Positions 33,211 to 41,660 are shown, counted from the stretch's first letter. The stretch: DNA of 64,000 nucleotides from Nitrospirota bacterium (GCA_027314645.1 DAHVAL010000010.1:1-64000), one strand, 5' to 3'. A program made the numbers and translations. The notes: a model not told the origin generated them from the sequence alone.

Positions 33211-33390
33211 CGGATATTCCTGGTGACTCCATTGGGGTCGCTGTCTGGGGAAACTCTGCCCCCAATCCTATCAAATTTGGCCACGATTTTCAGAAAGGTC
33301 CCCAAAAAACGGGATGGGGCTATTCAGAGGCTGCGTTGTTGTACCATAATGGTGGGAATGTAAACTGAATTTTTGGGAGGGCTAGTCGTC

Positions 33391-33933
33391 ATGTTTGTCA
33401 CCATCACATTTATTCGTTGGCTCCATCTCGTCGGGGCCGCGGCCCTGGTGGGTGGAATGGTCCTGCAGCTTTTTGTCGTGAGTCCCCTTCTCTCATGGGT
33501 TGATCCTTCCATTCGGGGAAAGATTGCCAAGAAAGCAACGGACTTCTATCTCCCGGTCTTCTGGGTCAGTCTGTCTCTTCTGATCATCACGGGGGCGTTC
33601 GTTATTTTTGATCGGCTTGTATCGCTCGAAAACATGGTTTTCCCCTATAAAAATTCCTATGAAACCTTTTGGCTTCTGAAATTGAGTTTCGTGGGCGGGA
33701 TCGCTCTTCTAGGGATCATTATCGCCCGCATGTCCGGAGAAATCCGTTCGACCACACGCGAACAGCTTGCCGCAGGGCCGGACTCCGAAAAGGCTGTCAG
33801 GCTCGAGGGGAAAAAAGGCCGACTTCGCCAGACGCTGGGCATGCTCAGAAACCTGAACGTCGTTCTTGGAATCTTTGTTCTTTTGTGGGCCGCCGTTCTT
33901 CAGAACATTTTTGGACTTCTGATTCTCCGTTAA
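33391..33933 (+). CDS. Four-helix integral membrane protein (CopD/DUF2269-like)
   Basis: This 180-residue protein has four membrane helices with the opening FIRWLHLVGAAALVGGMVL and the closing LRNLNVVLGIFVLLWAAVLQ. The arrangement, including the early His, resembles CopD-like/DUF2269 proteins, which are sometimes tied to copper or heme-protein assembly; the likeness is weak. I take ATG 33391, with GGGAGG about ten bases upstream, rather than TTG 33373. It precedes the PEP carboxylase gene by about 50 bases. Confidence 0.65.
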   Translation: MFVTITFIRWLHLVGAAALVGGMVLQLFVVSPLLSWVDPSIRGKIAKKATDFYLPVFWVSLSLLIITGAFVIFDRLVSLENMVFPYKNSYETFWLLKLSFVGGIALLGIIIARMSGEIRSTTREQLAAGPDSEKAVRLEGKKGRLRQTLGMLRNLNVVLGIFVLLWAAVLQNIFGLLILR

Positions 33934-33982
33934 GCCCATCGCGGTTTAATACCGCGTCCACCCAACATAGAGAGGAACCTTC

Positions 33983-35545
33983 TTGGCCTATTTTCTGAGA
34001 AAAAGCGACCGCCCGAAACGTCCGACTGACCGAAAGATTCCGACGACGATGGCGACCCAGCATCCTGACAATGCCGCTCCCCCGTATTGGAAGACAAACC
34101 AGGACCCCTTCATCAGTACCCTCGACGAGATCGATGAATGCTACAAAAGCTATATCGACATTGGGTGTCAGGAGTACATGTGGGATTGGGAAGGGAAGTA
34201 TGTCGACGAAGGCGTTGTAGAAAAACTATTTTCCAATCACTATGACTACTTCAAGGAGAATCAGATCGGAAAGGACGTGTTTCTGACCTTCCGGCTTCCG
34301 AATATCTGGTACGAAAAAGAATACCGCATTGCCCGCGCCTATATCGGGATCCTGACCTTCGAAGATTTGGCTCGTGATTTGGGACTGAAAACCCCTCCGG
34401 TCTTTGAGGTCATCCTTCCCATGACCGATGAAGGGCAAAAGATGATCTACCTCCAGCAAACATTTCGGAAGATCGCCCGCCTTAAAAATCAGGTCTTCGA
34501 CGAGGAAGGGGTGGTGCGGGATCCTTCCTACCTTCAGGTCATCCCTTTGGTGGAAGGGGTTTCGGAGCTTACCGTGTCTCGAAAAATCCTTCACGATTAC
34601 GTGGAGCTCCATTCCCGCGAATACGGGAACAAGCCCGCCTATCTCCGCCCGTTCATCGCACGGTCGGACCCCGCCTTGAACGCCGGCATCGTTCCTGCAA
34701 CGATCGCCGCAAAGGTTGCTCTTTCAGAGTATTTTCGGTTCGAGGAGGAGTCTGGAATCCCCGTTTTTCCCATCATGGGAGTGGGGTCCCTTCCATTCAG
34801 AGGGGGACTTTCCCCCTGGAATGTTCCCCATTTCATCGAAGAATACCCGGGCGTCCGTACCGTGACCGTGCAGTCGGCCTTTCGCTACGATTATCCCCTG
34901 GAAGACGTCCGGGAAGCGATTAACCTTTTGAATAGATCGCTGCCTGGAACCGATCCTCTTGCGTACACCCAAGAAGAGATTTCGGCAGGAGAGCGTCTCG
35001 TGGCGATTTTCTCCGATTATTATCAGAAAACGGTCGAAGAGGTGGCCGAGGTCATCAATCGTGTCTCCACCCGGATTCCTCCGCGACGTGAACGGAAACT
35101 CCATATCGGGCTGTTCGGCTATTCGCGGGGCATCGGCCAGAAGCAGCTTCCGCGGGCAATCGGATTTACCGCTTCACTCTATTCATTGGGGATTCCTCCA
35201 GAGCTTATAGGAACCGGGCGCGGGATTTCCCAGGCGATCCGGGAAGGCTTTGGAGAGCATCTCTCCCTTTTCTATCGCCGCCTCAAAGACGATATGCAGG
35301 AGGCGGGACACTTTCTCAACAAGGAAAATCTTTCCTTCCTGGCATCGGAGGATCAGGCGTGGTTGGCGGTGAAGGAGGACATCGATCTCATTGAGGATTT
35401 CTTCAGAATCGAGCTCGGTCCGGTCACAATCGAGCATTATCTTCACAGAAATTTTGTTTCCAGCATCTATTTTCTGATGCAGGAAGAGAAGGATTTTTCG
35501 GATTATCTCCTCAAAGCGGCCCTTCTCAGGAGATCGCTCGGATAA
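33983..35545 (+). CDS. ppcA: Phosphoenolpyruvate carboxylase, archaeal type (PpcA)
   Basis: This 520-residue protein matches the short, homotetrameric archaeal-type PEP carboxylase rather than the 900-residue bacterial enzyme. Signs are TMATQHPDNA near residue 22, VIPLVEGVSELT, FPIMGVGSLPFRGG, and ARSDPALNAG with the catalytic basic residues. It adds bicarbonate to PEP to give oxaloacetate, the anaplerotic entry to the reductive TCA cycle, fitting the two ferredoxin oxidoreductases in the window. Archaeal-type enzymes are known to be less sensitive to allosteric effectors. The start is TTG 33983 with AGAGGAA upstream. Confidence 0.93.
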   Translation: MAYFLRKSDRPKRPTDRKIPTTMATQHPDNAAPPYWKTNQDPFISTLDEIDECYKSYIDIGCQEYMWDWEGKYVDEGVVEKLFSNHYDYFKENQIGKDVFLTFRLPNIWYEKEYRIARAYIGILTFEDLARDLGLKTPPVFEVILPMTDEGQKMIYLQQTFRKIARLKNQVFDEEGVVRDPSYLQVIPLVEGVSELTVSRKILHDYVELHSREYGNKPAYLRPFIARSDPALNAGIVPATIAAKVALSEYFRFEEESGIPVFPIMGVGSLPFRGGLSPWNVPHFIEEYPGVRTVTVQSAFRYDYPLEDVREAINLLNRSLPGTDPLAYTQEEISAGERLVAIFSDYYQKTVEEVAEVINRVSTRIPPRRERKLHIGLFGYSRGIGQKQLPRAIGFTASLYSLGIPPELIGTGRGISQAIREGFGEHLSLFYRRLKDDMQEAGHFLNKENLSFLASEDQAWLAVKEDIDLIEDFFRIELGPVTIEHYLHRNFVSSIYFLMQEEKDFSDYLLKAALLRRSLG

Positions 35546-35584
35546 TATGAAGGGTGACCCCCCTTTTTCGTCAGGAGAACAGAC

Positions 35585-35893
35585 TTGGCAAAATCCCTCG
35601 AGAAACACCTCTTTCTGAAAATCGGCATTCCGGTCCTTGTCTTGGTCTTGATTTCCTGGATTCTTTATACGGTGGAAGATCCGTTGATGAAGGGGTCAGC
35701 GATGGTGGCCCTGCTTTTCTTCGTCGCTTTTGTCGTATTCATCCTCCGGAAGCAATGGCAGGAACGAGAGGATTTCAAGGTCCCCCTCTGGCTTTTCGTC
35801 GTCCTGATCTCGATCCTTATTCTGTTTTTGACCCTCGTGGGGGTCCTCCCTATCGTGACAATGTTCACGAAGCCTCCCTCTTCCTACCCCTAG
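35585..35893 (+). CDS. Small three-helix membrane protein of unknown function
   Basis: This 102-residue protein consists almost wholly of three hydrophobic helices (about 12-28, 38-53 and 68-92), with a short KQWQEREDFK loop in between. No family is recognised. TTG 35585 has GGAGAA upstream. It follows the PEP carboxylase gene by 39 bases and may be cotranscribed. A hairpin with 11-base arms follows at 35937-35966. Confidence 0.6.
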   Translation: MAKSLEKHLFLKIGIPVLVLVLISWILYTVEDPLMKGSAMVALLFFVAFVVFILRKQWQEREDFKVPLWLFVVLISILILFLTLVGVLPIVTMFTKPPSSYP

Positions 35894-35936
35894 ACCGGTG
35901 GGACCATCAACTCAAGGAAGAGGAACGTCTGGTGAT

Positions 35937-35966
35937 GCATTTTCTCCTCACTTATGGAGAAAATGC
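35937..35966. terminator. Stem-loop after the 102-residue protein gene
   Basis: GCATTTTCTCC and GGAGAAAATGC form an 11-base stem with an 8-base loop. No T run follows at once, though seven Ts occur about 18 bases later. It may be a weak terminator or an mRNA end stabiliser. The remaining gap to lpxC (35967-36150) has an AT-rich TATAGAAT stretch that may include the lpxC promoter. Confidence 0.45.
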
Positions 35967-36150
35967 GACACTCGGTCCCGGTTTTTTTCGTTCCCGGCTC
36001 CGAACATTATATTTTTATCTTTTATCGTTGGGGGCTTATAGAATGAGCCTCCATTGGCATGAGAATTGCGAAGTTTGCCGTTGAAAGGTAGGTATTTGTC
36101 CTGTGGGATCGGGATCCGGGGGTTTTTGGGGGATAACGAAAGGATCGGAA

Positions 36151-37065
36151 ATGAGGAAGCAACGAACCATCGAAAAGTCAGTGGTCATTCGCGGAACTGG
36201 GCTTCATTCCGGAAGAGAGGCCTCTCTTACCCTTCATCCTGCTCCAGAAAATCATGGGATCGTCTTTCATCGTTCGGATCTTGGAAGCGTTTATATCCCC
36301 GCCCATGTCCGGTTTGTGTCTGCTGATCGTTCCACACTTTCAACGGTGCTTTTCGACGGCCAGGCGGCGGTTCAAACGATCGAACACCTTCTTTCCGCCC
36401 TGAACGGCTTGTACATCGACAATCTCGTTGCCGAGATCAACGGGCCGGAATTGCCGATTCTCGATGGATCCTCGCGGAACCTCCTCGAGGTCATTTTGGT
36501 GACCGGGATTGTTGAGCAAAGGAAGGCTCAGACGTTTTACCGCGTGGCTCGGCGGGAGGAATTTGTCTCAGGAAACAAATTCCTGTCCGTGGAGCCGTCA
36601 GAGAAGTTTGAAGTGGACTATGAAATTGACTTTGGACCCGAACTTCTTCAGCGGCATAGATTTACGCTCAGTGAGGTCTCCTATTCATCGGAGATCGCGA
36701 AAGCGAAAACATTCTGTTTTGAGTCGGACATCCATAAAATGCGTGCGATGGGCCTTGCACGTGGGGGCAGTTTGACCAACGCCCTCGTGATGGGGAAAGA
36801 CTCTCTCCTCAATCCTGAGCAGCAAACCTATGCCGATGAGTTTGTTCGGCATAAGATTCTGGATTTTCTGGGGGATATCCGCTTACTCGACCGGCCTATC
36901 GTCGGGAAATTCGTCGTCCGCCGGGGTGGACATGCATTTCATACCGAATGCTTGCGCTCTCTCTGGGAAAATGGGATCCTTTATCTTTCCCGGGAGTCCT
37001 CAGCCCAGCCAGCGGAAGGGGGGTCCGGCGTCACTCTGACGGACCATTTGCCCATTTCCCGTTAG
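36151..37065 (+). CDS. lpxC: UDP-3-O-acyl-N-acetylglucosamine deacetylase LpxC
   Basis: LpxC performs the first committed step of lipid A synthesis and implies an LPS outer membrane. The 304-residue zinc enzyme has the zinc-binding QTIEHLLSAL and HKILDFLGD motifs, the opening IRGTGLHSG and the C-terminal GGHAFHTE with the catalytic His. ATG 36151 is preceded by AAAGGA; the open frame upstream is not conserved. It stands alone, away from the cell-wall cluster where lpxC often lies. Confidence 0.95.
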   Translation: MRKQRTIEKSVVIRGTGLHSGREASLTLHPAPENHGIVFHRSDLGSVYIPAHVRFVSADRSTLSTVLFDGQAAVQTIEHLLSALNGLYIDNLVAEINGPELPILDGSSRNLLEVILVTGIVEQRKAQTFYRVARREEFVSGNKFLSVEPSEKFEVDYEIDFGPELLQRHRFTLSEVSYSSEIAKAKTFCFESDIHKMRAMGLARGGSLTNALVMGKDSLLNPEQQTYADEFVRHKILDFLGDIRLLDRPIVGKFVVRRGGHAFHTECLRSLWENGILYLSRESSAQPAEGGSGVTLTDHLPISR

Positions 37066-37073
37066 GGGGGCTT

Positions 37074-37382
37074 TCAGGTTCGCTGCGTACGGCCCAAGGA
37101 AACGATTGAAATGACCAGGGGCGAATTCGAAACAACCGTCTGACACCCCAGCCGAAATTCGGGCTCGAGCATCATCGCCTTCGCAAGAAAATCCTCTTTC
37201 GGGTTTCTTTTACCGAGCGACTCAAGACCTTCCAACACCTTTACAAGACAGGTTCCACACGCGGCGTTGCCTCCGCAGACAAAGCCAAAAGTGATTCCGT
37301 GAGCCATGGCGCCCTGGAGGATCGTTTCCCCTTCGGGAACTTCAATGTCGCCTTCAAGCTCTTTGATCTTTATTGTGGGCAC
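37074..37382 (-). CDS. 2Fe-2S ferredoxin (plant/adrenodoxin fold)
   Basis: This 102-residue protein has a beta-grasp ferredoxin fold with cluster ligands CGGNAACGTC (C-x5-C-x2-C) and a fourth Cys in RLGCQT. It is an electron carrier whose partner is unknown. I prefer GTG 37382, with AAGGAG six bases upstream, to TTG 37412, which overlaps the upstream stop. It is the last gene of a bifunctional nuclease-lipoprotein-ferredoxin unit. Confidence 0.87.
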   Translation of the reverse strand: MPTIKIKELEGDIEVPEGETILQGAMAHGITFGFVCGGNAACGTCLVKVLEGLESLGKRNPKEDFLAKAMMLEPEFRLGCQTVVSNSPLVISIVSLGRTQRT

Positions 37383-37408
37383 CCCTGGCTCCTTTTCAGG
37401 TCCGGTGA

Positions 37409-38029
37409 TCAATGACCGTAGAGGCGGTCCACCAACCCATTGACCGCTGTTTCTGCAATGACCCGAAAGGTCGCGGGAGTCGAAGGGAAAACCAGGGTTT
37501 CATATCCCCGCCCTTCACCCACCCCTTCCCAGACTGTTCGATCCCTCTTCGCATCGAAAATTCGGCCATAGACCCGGACCTGTTCGGCTCCGCCGGCAAC
37601 TTCCGCCATTTGAATTTCCGTTTCCAGAAGATAGCGGACGTGAAGCTTCATTGCGAAAGAGCGAGCCGCTTCCGTTCCCCGGACACTATGGGCGGAAATG
37701 TGAGGTTCGATCTTCTCCCAGAGTGATTTGAGTTCCTTGTCCGCCTGGAGTCTGGTTGTGACTTCCGCCACCTTGATCAGCCCATGCCCTGGAATTTTTC
37801 TTTGCATGGCGTTGTCCAGGAAGGAACAGATTGTTGCGACCTCCTCACGGGTTCCGTCTCCTGGAGCCGTGGGAGTCAAAACGATCCCGTCCTTCGCAAG
37901 ATTTTCCGGAGAAAAATCCATGGCTGAATAAATTTCTACTGAGAGGTTATTGATGGCGTCCGTGCAGGATGAAAAAAGAAGCAATGAAACCACAAGAGCA
38001 ACCTTAAATGTTCGGTTTTTCAGGGTCAT
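37409..38029 (-). CDS. Hypothetical lipoprotein
   Basis: This 206-residue protein begins with a lipoprotein signal (basic start, hydrophobic core, lipobox LLFSSC about 17-22) and would be anchored in the outer or inner membrane. The mature part is mixed alpha/beta with no recognised domain, and contains an EIQMAEVAGGAEQVRVYGRI beta segment. It overlaps the bifunctional nuclease gene by 26 bases in another frame and touches the ferredoxin frame at its end. Confidence 0.7.
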   Translation of the reverse strand: MTLKNRTFKVALVVSLLLFSSCTDAINNLSVEIYSAMDFSPENLAKDGIVLTPTAPGDGTREEVATICSFLDNAMQRKIPGHGLIKVAEVTTRLQADKELKSLWEKIEPHISAHSVRGTEAARSFAMKLHVRYLLETEIQMAEVAGGAEQVRVYGRIFDAKRDRTVWEGVGEGRGYETLVFPSTPATFRVIAETAVNGLVDRLYGH

Positions 38030-38453
38030 CCGACTTATCCATCAATTGTGAGAAATCCATGTTGGGGGGTGTCTTCTTGAGAATGCCCTCCTTGACAAAG
38101 ATAGGGACTTGGCCACGAATCGCGATGGCGACAGCATCGCTGGGGCGTGAATCGATGGAAAATTCTGAATTTTCGGAAATGAGATGAAGGGAGGCGTAAT
38201 AGGTCTCTCCTTCCAAACGATTGATCACTGCCGACAACAGCCGGACATTGATCGAGGAGAGCAAGGAAACGAAAAGATCGTGGGTTTGGGGGCGGTCTGG
38301 GTGGGAACGGGCAAGGCCCATCGAAATCGCCTGCGCTTCGAAGGGGCCCACCCAGATGGGCAGAATCCATTCCTGGCTTTCATCCTGCAGGATCAGGATG
38401 TAGGACTGGTTGGTAGAGTCGAAAAAGATTTCCTTGACAAAGACCTGAATCAT
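38004..38453 (-). CDS. Bifunctional nuclease (BFN/DUF151) family protein
   Basis: This 149-residue protein belongs to the DUF151 family. Features include LPIWVGPFEAQAIS, the DLFVSLLSSINVRLLSAVINRL core and IDSRPSDAVAIAIR. Plant homologues were reported to have DNase and RNase activity; the role in bacteria is little known. A Thermotoga member has a solved structure. ATG 38453 has AAGGAG eight bases upstream and is preferred to the upstream in-frame start at 38498. Confidence 0.88.
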   Translation of the reverse strand: MIQVFVKEIFFDSTNQSYILILQDESQEWILPIWVGPFEAQAISMGLARSHPDRPQTHDLFVSLLSSINVRLLSAVINRLEGETYYASLHLISENSEFSIDSRPSDAVAIAIRGQVPIFVKEGILKKTPPNMDFSQLMDKSDDPEKPNI

Positions 38454-38572
38454 GGACGGGCTCCTTTCCGGACAAAAGGCTCCGGATTGTTGACTCACTC
38501 TTGGTTTATTCTATCATCACAAGGGAAAATTGAAAAACGATGATCCCCTTTTGTCCGGGCTCTTCCTTAGGA

Positions 38573-38592
38573 ATGTTTCAATGTTGAAACAT
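38573..38592. promoter_or_regulatory. 20-base palindrome, possible operator
   Basis: ATGTTTCAA and TTGAAACAT flank a TG centre; the two arms are perfectly complementary. Its right half contains TTGAAA, and an AT-rich TATGATAAGG follows, so a regulator bound here could cover a promoter of the 46-residue protein gene. The rest of the 38454-38706 gap has a further 7-base inverted repeat (38639-38645 with 38685-38691). Confidence 0.4.
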
Positions 38593-38706
38593 AATGGAAG
38601 GTATGATAAGGTCAACAGGCGGAGGATGGAGTTTCCTCCAGGACCGGATATATGTGTGAAATGAAGGAAATTATTCATCGTACGGGTCCTGTTACCTGTG
38701 GGGAGG

Positions 38707-38847
38707 ATGAAGATGAAGAACATTTCTGATCGTGGCGAGTCCAAGGGACTGATGACGGTGGTCATGATTACCGGATTGTATCTCGGACTTTTTGCCGTGT
38801 TTGCGCACATCTCCTATGTTCAAAACAATTGGCTCGGATCCTGGTAA
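38707..38847 (+). CDS. 46-residue single-helix membrane protein
   Basis: The peptide begins MKMKNISDRGESKG, then has one membrane helix (LMTVVMITGLYLGLFAVFAH, about 15-34) and ends YVQNNWLGSW. GGGAGG lies just before ATG 38707, and a strong terminator follows its stop by 23 bases, so it is probably an independent short transcript. Its size and layout recall small accessory subunits of terminal oxidases; that is a guess from form only. Confidence 0.6.
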   Translation: MKMKNISDRGESKGLMTVVMITGLYLGLFAVFAHISYVQNNWLGSW

Positions 38848-38870
38848 ATTAAGGACAAGAGCAAAGATAA

Positions 38871-38899
38871 GGGCAGCCCTAGGGCTGCCCTTTTTTTTT
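38871..38899 (+). terminator. Rho-independent terminator
   Basis: A perfect 20-base palindrome (arms GGGCAGCCCT and AGGGCTGCCC) is followed by nine T residues. It ends the 46-residue protein transcript on the plus strand. Confidence 0.92.
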
Positions 38900-38919
38900 C
38901 CTTTGACAAGAAAGACGGC

Positions 38920-39915
38920 TCATGATGTCGGAGGCGCCTCATCGGTGATTGTTCCTGAGACCGACGTCAAGACAGGGTCGGAAGAAGACTCCTCAAGAGA
39001 TGAGGGGGGGGCTTCTGGAGAGACGTGTTCTGGGCCCATGCCGTTTTCAGGTTCTTGTGGAGAGGGTTCTTGGAGGGGTGAGGCGGCGGTTTCATCAGAT
39101 GAAAATTTTTTCGGAAGATCCGAAGGCATGAATCCTTCCTGAATCTTTCCCCAAAGCTGCTCCAATGCCGAAAAGGTTCCACCACGCTTCGTGGAGGCAG
39201 TTCCCTGTTGCAGCACGATACCTCCAAGAGACACGCCCATGATGAACTGTTTCTGATGCGAAGGTCCGGTCTCTTCCACAAGCACGATCTCGGGGACGAG
39301 GCCAAAATTCTGCTGGGCCCATTTCTGAACGAGAGCTTTGTAGTTGGGCGGGTTTTTCCCCCGTTCCCGGGGACGGACGGAGAGGGTCTCCACGGGGGCG
39401 CCATTCTCATTGCGACGAATTTCGCGGGTGGACGCCGTCTCGAGATTCCGGAGAATCTCCTGGAGGGGTTGGGCAAACCAGGGAATCAACACCTGACGAG
39501 CTGTTTCCAGGCCATATTCGCAATAAATGGCGGCGGCAAGGGATTCGAAGGTGTCGGCGAGAAGGGACTGATTGTCCCTTTCCCCCGAGGAATGGCTCCC
39601 TTTCCCGAGGATCATATAGGACCCGAGATCCATGCGCCGGGCGATCGAGGCAAGGGTCTGGGTGCTTACGATGGTTGAAAAAACTTGACCGACTTCTCCT
39701 TCGGTGGCCTGCGGCCACATATTGAGAAGGTATTCACTGACAATGAGTCCGACAACCCGGTCTCCTAGGAACTCAAGGCGCTCATAATTGGGAATGGGCT
39801 TTTTGCGGCCTCTTTCATGAGAGGCGGATCGATGGGTCAACGCCTCTTCTATTCGAAGGCTTTCCTTGAACGGAAGTCCGAGCATCCGGATCAGAGTCTC
39901 CGATGATTTGGGCAT
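38920..39915 (-). CDS. rnc: Ribonuclease III with C-terminal extension
   Basis: RNase III cleaves double-stranded RNA in rRNA and mRNA processing. The 331-residue protein has the catalytic signature YERLEFLGDRVVG and the downstream acid pair in DTFESLAAAIY. A double-stranded RNA-binding domain (about 190-260) contains NYKALVQKWAQQN. The remaining roughly 65 residues are a low-complexity tail rich in Pro, Ser and Glu, not usual in the family (about 225-250 residues). ATG 39915, preceded by AGGGA, is preferred to TTG 39951. Confidence 0.92.
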   Translation of the reverse strand: MPKSSETLIRMLGLPFKESLRIEEALTHRSASHERGRKKPIPNYERLEFLGDRVVGLIVSEYLLNMWPQATEGEVGQVFSTIVSTQTLASIARRMDLGSYMILGKGSHSSGERDNQSLLADTFESLAAAIYCEYGLETARQVLIPWFAQPLQEILRNLETASTREIRRNENGAPVETLSVRPRERGKNPPNYKALVQKWAQQNFGLVPEIVLVEETGPSHQKQFIMGVSLGGIVLQQGTASTKRGGTFSALEQLWGKIQEGFMPSDLPKKFSSDETAASPLQEPSPQEPENGMGPEHVSPEAPPSSLEESSSDPVLTSVSGTITDEAPPTS

Positions 39916-40055
39916 GTTTCCCTGTCGGACATCTCCCAACGGAACCTCCAATCAAAAAGTAATATTCATTCGCCTCTTTTCCTCGACTGCGGGGGTTCGT
40001 GGAAAGGAGACCAAAGGATTTGCATCTCCCCCCAAACAGAAAATCCGGGAGGTCG

Positions 40056-40084
40056 TGAATAATCTTCATCTTAACATATTTCAA
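40056..40084 (-). promoter_or_regulatory. Possible rnc promoter
   Basis: On the minus strand TTGAAA (40084-40079) and TATTCA (40061-40056) are 17 bases apart. The leader to ATG 39915 would be about 135 bases. Confidence 0.4.
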
Positions 40085-40133
40085 GATGGAGGTGACGAAC
40101 CGCGGGCGGTCAAAGGACGGGAAGGAAGGAATC

Positions 40134-40161
40134 TTGAAATTTATAGTGAAATCATTAAAAT
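40134..40161 (+). promoter_or_regulatory. Promoter of the HTH protein gene
   Basis: TTGAAA (40134-40139) and TAAAAT (40156-40161) are 16 bases apart. The start would be near 40168, followed by GGGAGG and ATG 40186. Confidence 0.55.
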
Positions 40162-40185
40162 ACTGAATATTTTTACGGGAGGCCC

Positions 40186-40830
40186 ATGACGATAAAAAGA
40201 GTAATTGTCGACCGGAGATTCGAGCCCCTGCTCGACGGTACAAATTTTTCCTGGTTCAGCGTCAGTACGATGGAGGAAGTCGTCGGAATTTTGCGGTCCT
40301 GGAAGTGTGAAAGGGTTCTCCTTCACCATCGATTCGCACCGAATCTTTCGGCGATTCCCTCAAATTTTCCACTGACTCTCGTTTTTGAGAGAGAATTTCA
40401 GCCTCCTTCGCTGGACCGGATCATCCCACTCATAAGCCACCTGGACATTGTGGTTCCGCGAAAGCTCCTGACGGGCTCGTTTCAGGAAATTCTCGCTGCA
40501 GAACCCTATCTCTCCCGATGGTCCGAAGAATGGGTGAATTATTATCCGGAAGCCTCCCGGCGACTCCTTTCCTTCAACCAAAATTTGCTCAAGGCCCGGG
40601 CGCTGGTAGACAGAAGACATTGGCGGGTCTTTCAGGAATGGGCCGAGGAGGCTGGCAATATTGCCGAAGTGGCCCGAACCGTGGGACGACATCCGAAAAC
40701 GGTCAGGCATAGCTTGAGTGTCGTTTCTGATTCCCTGGGTATCGAAAGGATCGATCAGATTTCCAGAAACTCCCTGAAGGAACTTCTGCGCCTGTTGGAC
40801 CATCCCGATCCCTGGCAGGAAGAACAGTAA
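40186..40830 (+). CDS. Unrecognised protein with C-terminal helix-turn-helix
   Basis: This 214-residue soluble protein has an unrecognised N-terminal region (about 1-130) of alternating strands and helices. The C-terminal region reads like a helix-turn-helix: AGNIAEVARTVGRHPKTVRHSL (about 153-174). This resembles the PucR-type or Fis-like HTH used by transcription factors. Ligand and targets are unknown. It has its own promoter and GGGAGG ribosome binding site. Its final 76 bases overlap the 3' end of mutM on the other strand. Confidence 0.65.
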   Translation: MTIKRVIVDRRFEPLLDGTNFSWFSVSTMEEVVGILRSWKCERVLLHHRFAPNLSAIPSNFPLTLVFEREFQPPSLDRIIPLISHLDIVVPRKLLTGSFQEILAAEPYLSRWSEEWVNYYPEASRRLLSFNQNLLKARALVDRRHWRVFQEWAEEAGNIAEVARTVGRHPKTVRHSLSVVSDSLGIERIDQISRNSLKELLRLLDHPDPWQEEQ

Positions 40831-41633
40831 TACAGGGAACGGGCGTTTAAGACGAGGCGCTGGATCGGGAGCCCGCATCGGACACACGGGTGTCCCTCCC
40901 GTCCGTACACTTGATGCTTTTTTTGGTAACGCCCGATATCCCCGCTTTCCCGCGCAAAGGAATGAATCGTCGAGCCCCCCGCCAAAATCGCCTCACGAAG
41001 AATGGACTGAATGGCCAGATAGAGGGCGATCCGTTCCGCCGACCGAAGATTTTGGCCGGTCCTGAAGGGGGAGATTCCCGCCCGAAAAAGAATTTCGGCC
41101 ATGTAAATATTTCCGATCCCCGCGATGAAGTGCTGGTCCATAAGAGCTTCCCGAAGCGGGCGTGAGGAGTCCCGGAGAAGCCGGTCAAGATCGGACGCCG
41201 TTAGGCTGAAGGCGTCCGGTCCTGTTTCCGAAAGGAGTCGAGACTCCTTAATGCTTGGGGAGAATTCGAGCCGCCCGAATCGGCGGGGATCGGTCCAGAC
41301 CAGCCGCGCGCTCCGATCCGAAAATCGGATTTCAAGATGGGTGTGGGAAGGATTTTTTCGACTCTCGACACGTTTCCACCCTCCGGACATCCCAAATCGG
41401 GAAAGCAGGTAGCACACCTCCGGGCGGACGTTGTCCGTGCGGCCCAGAGCCATGATGAGGGTTTTGCCGTGCCGTTCGATTCCCTTTCCCGTCCAGCGTC
41501 CGTCGCCACAGTTGACCTTAATCTCTCCGACTCCGATGTCCGGTCGAAAGAGGCGGATGAGCGCGATGGGAGCCCCCGTGAAAAATTTCTCCAGGTCCAA
41601 TCGGCACGTCTCAACTTCTGGCAATTCCGGCAT
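40755..41633 (-). CDS. mutM: Formamidopyrimidine-DNA glycosylase MutM (Fpg)
   Basis: Fpg excises oxidised purines such as 8-oxoguanine and cleaves the abasic site. The 292-residue protein starts MPELPEVET with the catalytic Pro and Glu after Met removal. It has the helix-two-turn-helix IAGIGNIYMAEILFRAGI and a C-terminal zinc finger with CVRC and YCSSC. About 18 residues follow the finger, longer than usual, and this part overlaps the convergent HTH gene. Confidence 0.93.
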   Translation of the reverse strand: MPELPEVETCRLDLEKFFTGAPIALIRLFRPDIGVGEIKVNCGDGRWTGKGIERHGKTLIMALGRTDNVRPEVCYLLSRFGMSGGWKRVESRKNPSHTHLEIRFSDRSARLVWTDPRRFGRLEFSPSIKESRLLSETGPDAFSLTASDLDRLLRDSSRPLREALMDQHFIAGIGNIYMAEILFRAGISPFRTGQNLRSAERIALYLAIQSILREAILAGGSTIHSFARESGDIGRYQKKHQVYGREGHPCVRCGLPIQRLVLNARSLYYCSSCQGSGWSNRRRSSFREFLEI

Positions 41634-41660
41634 GGCGTCTCCGTCCTTTCGCTCCTCCCA

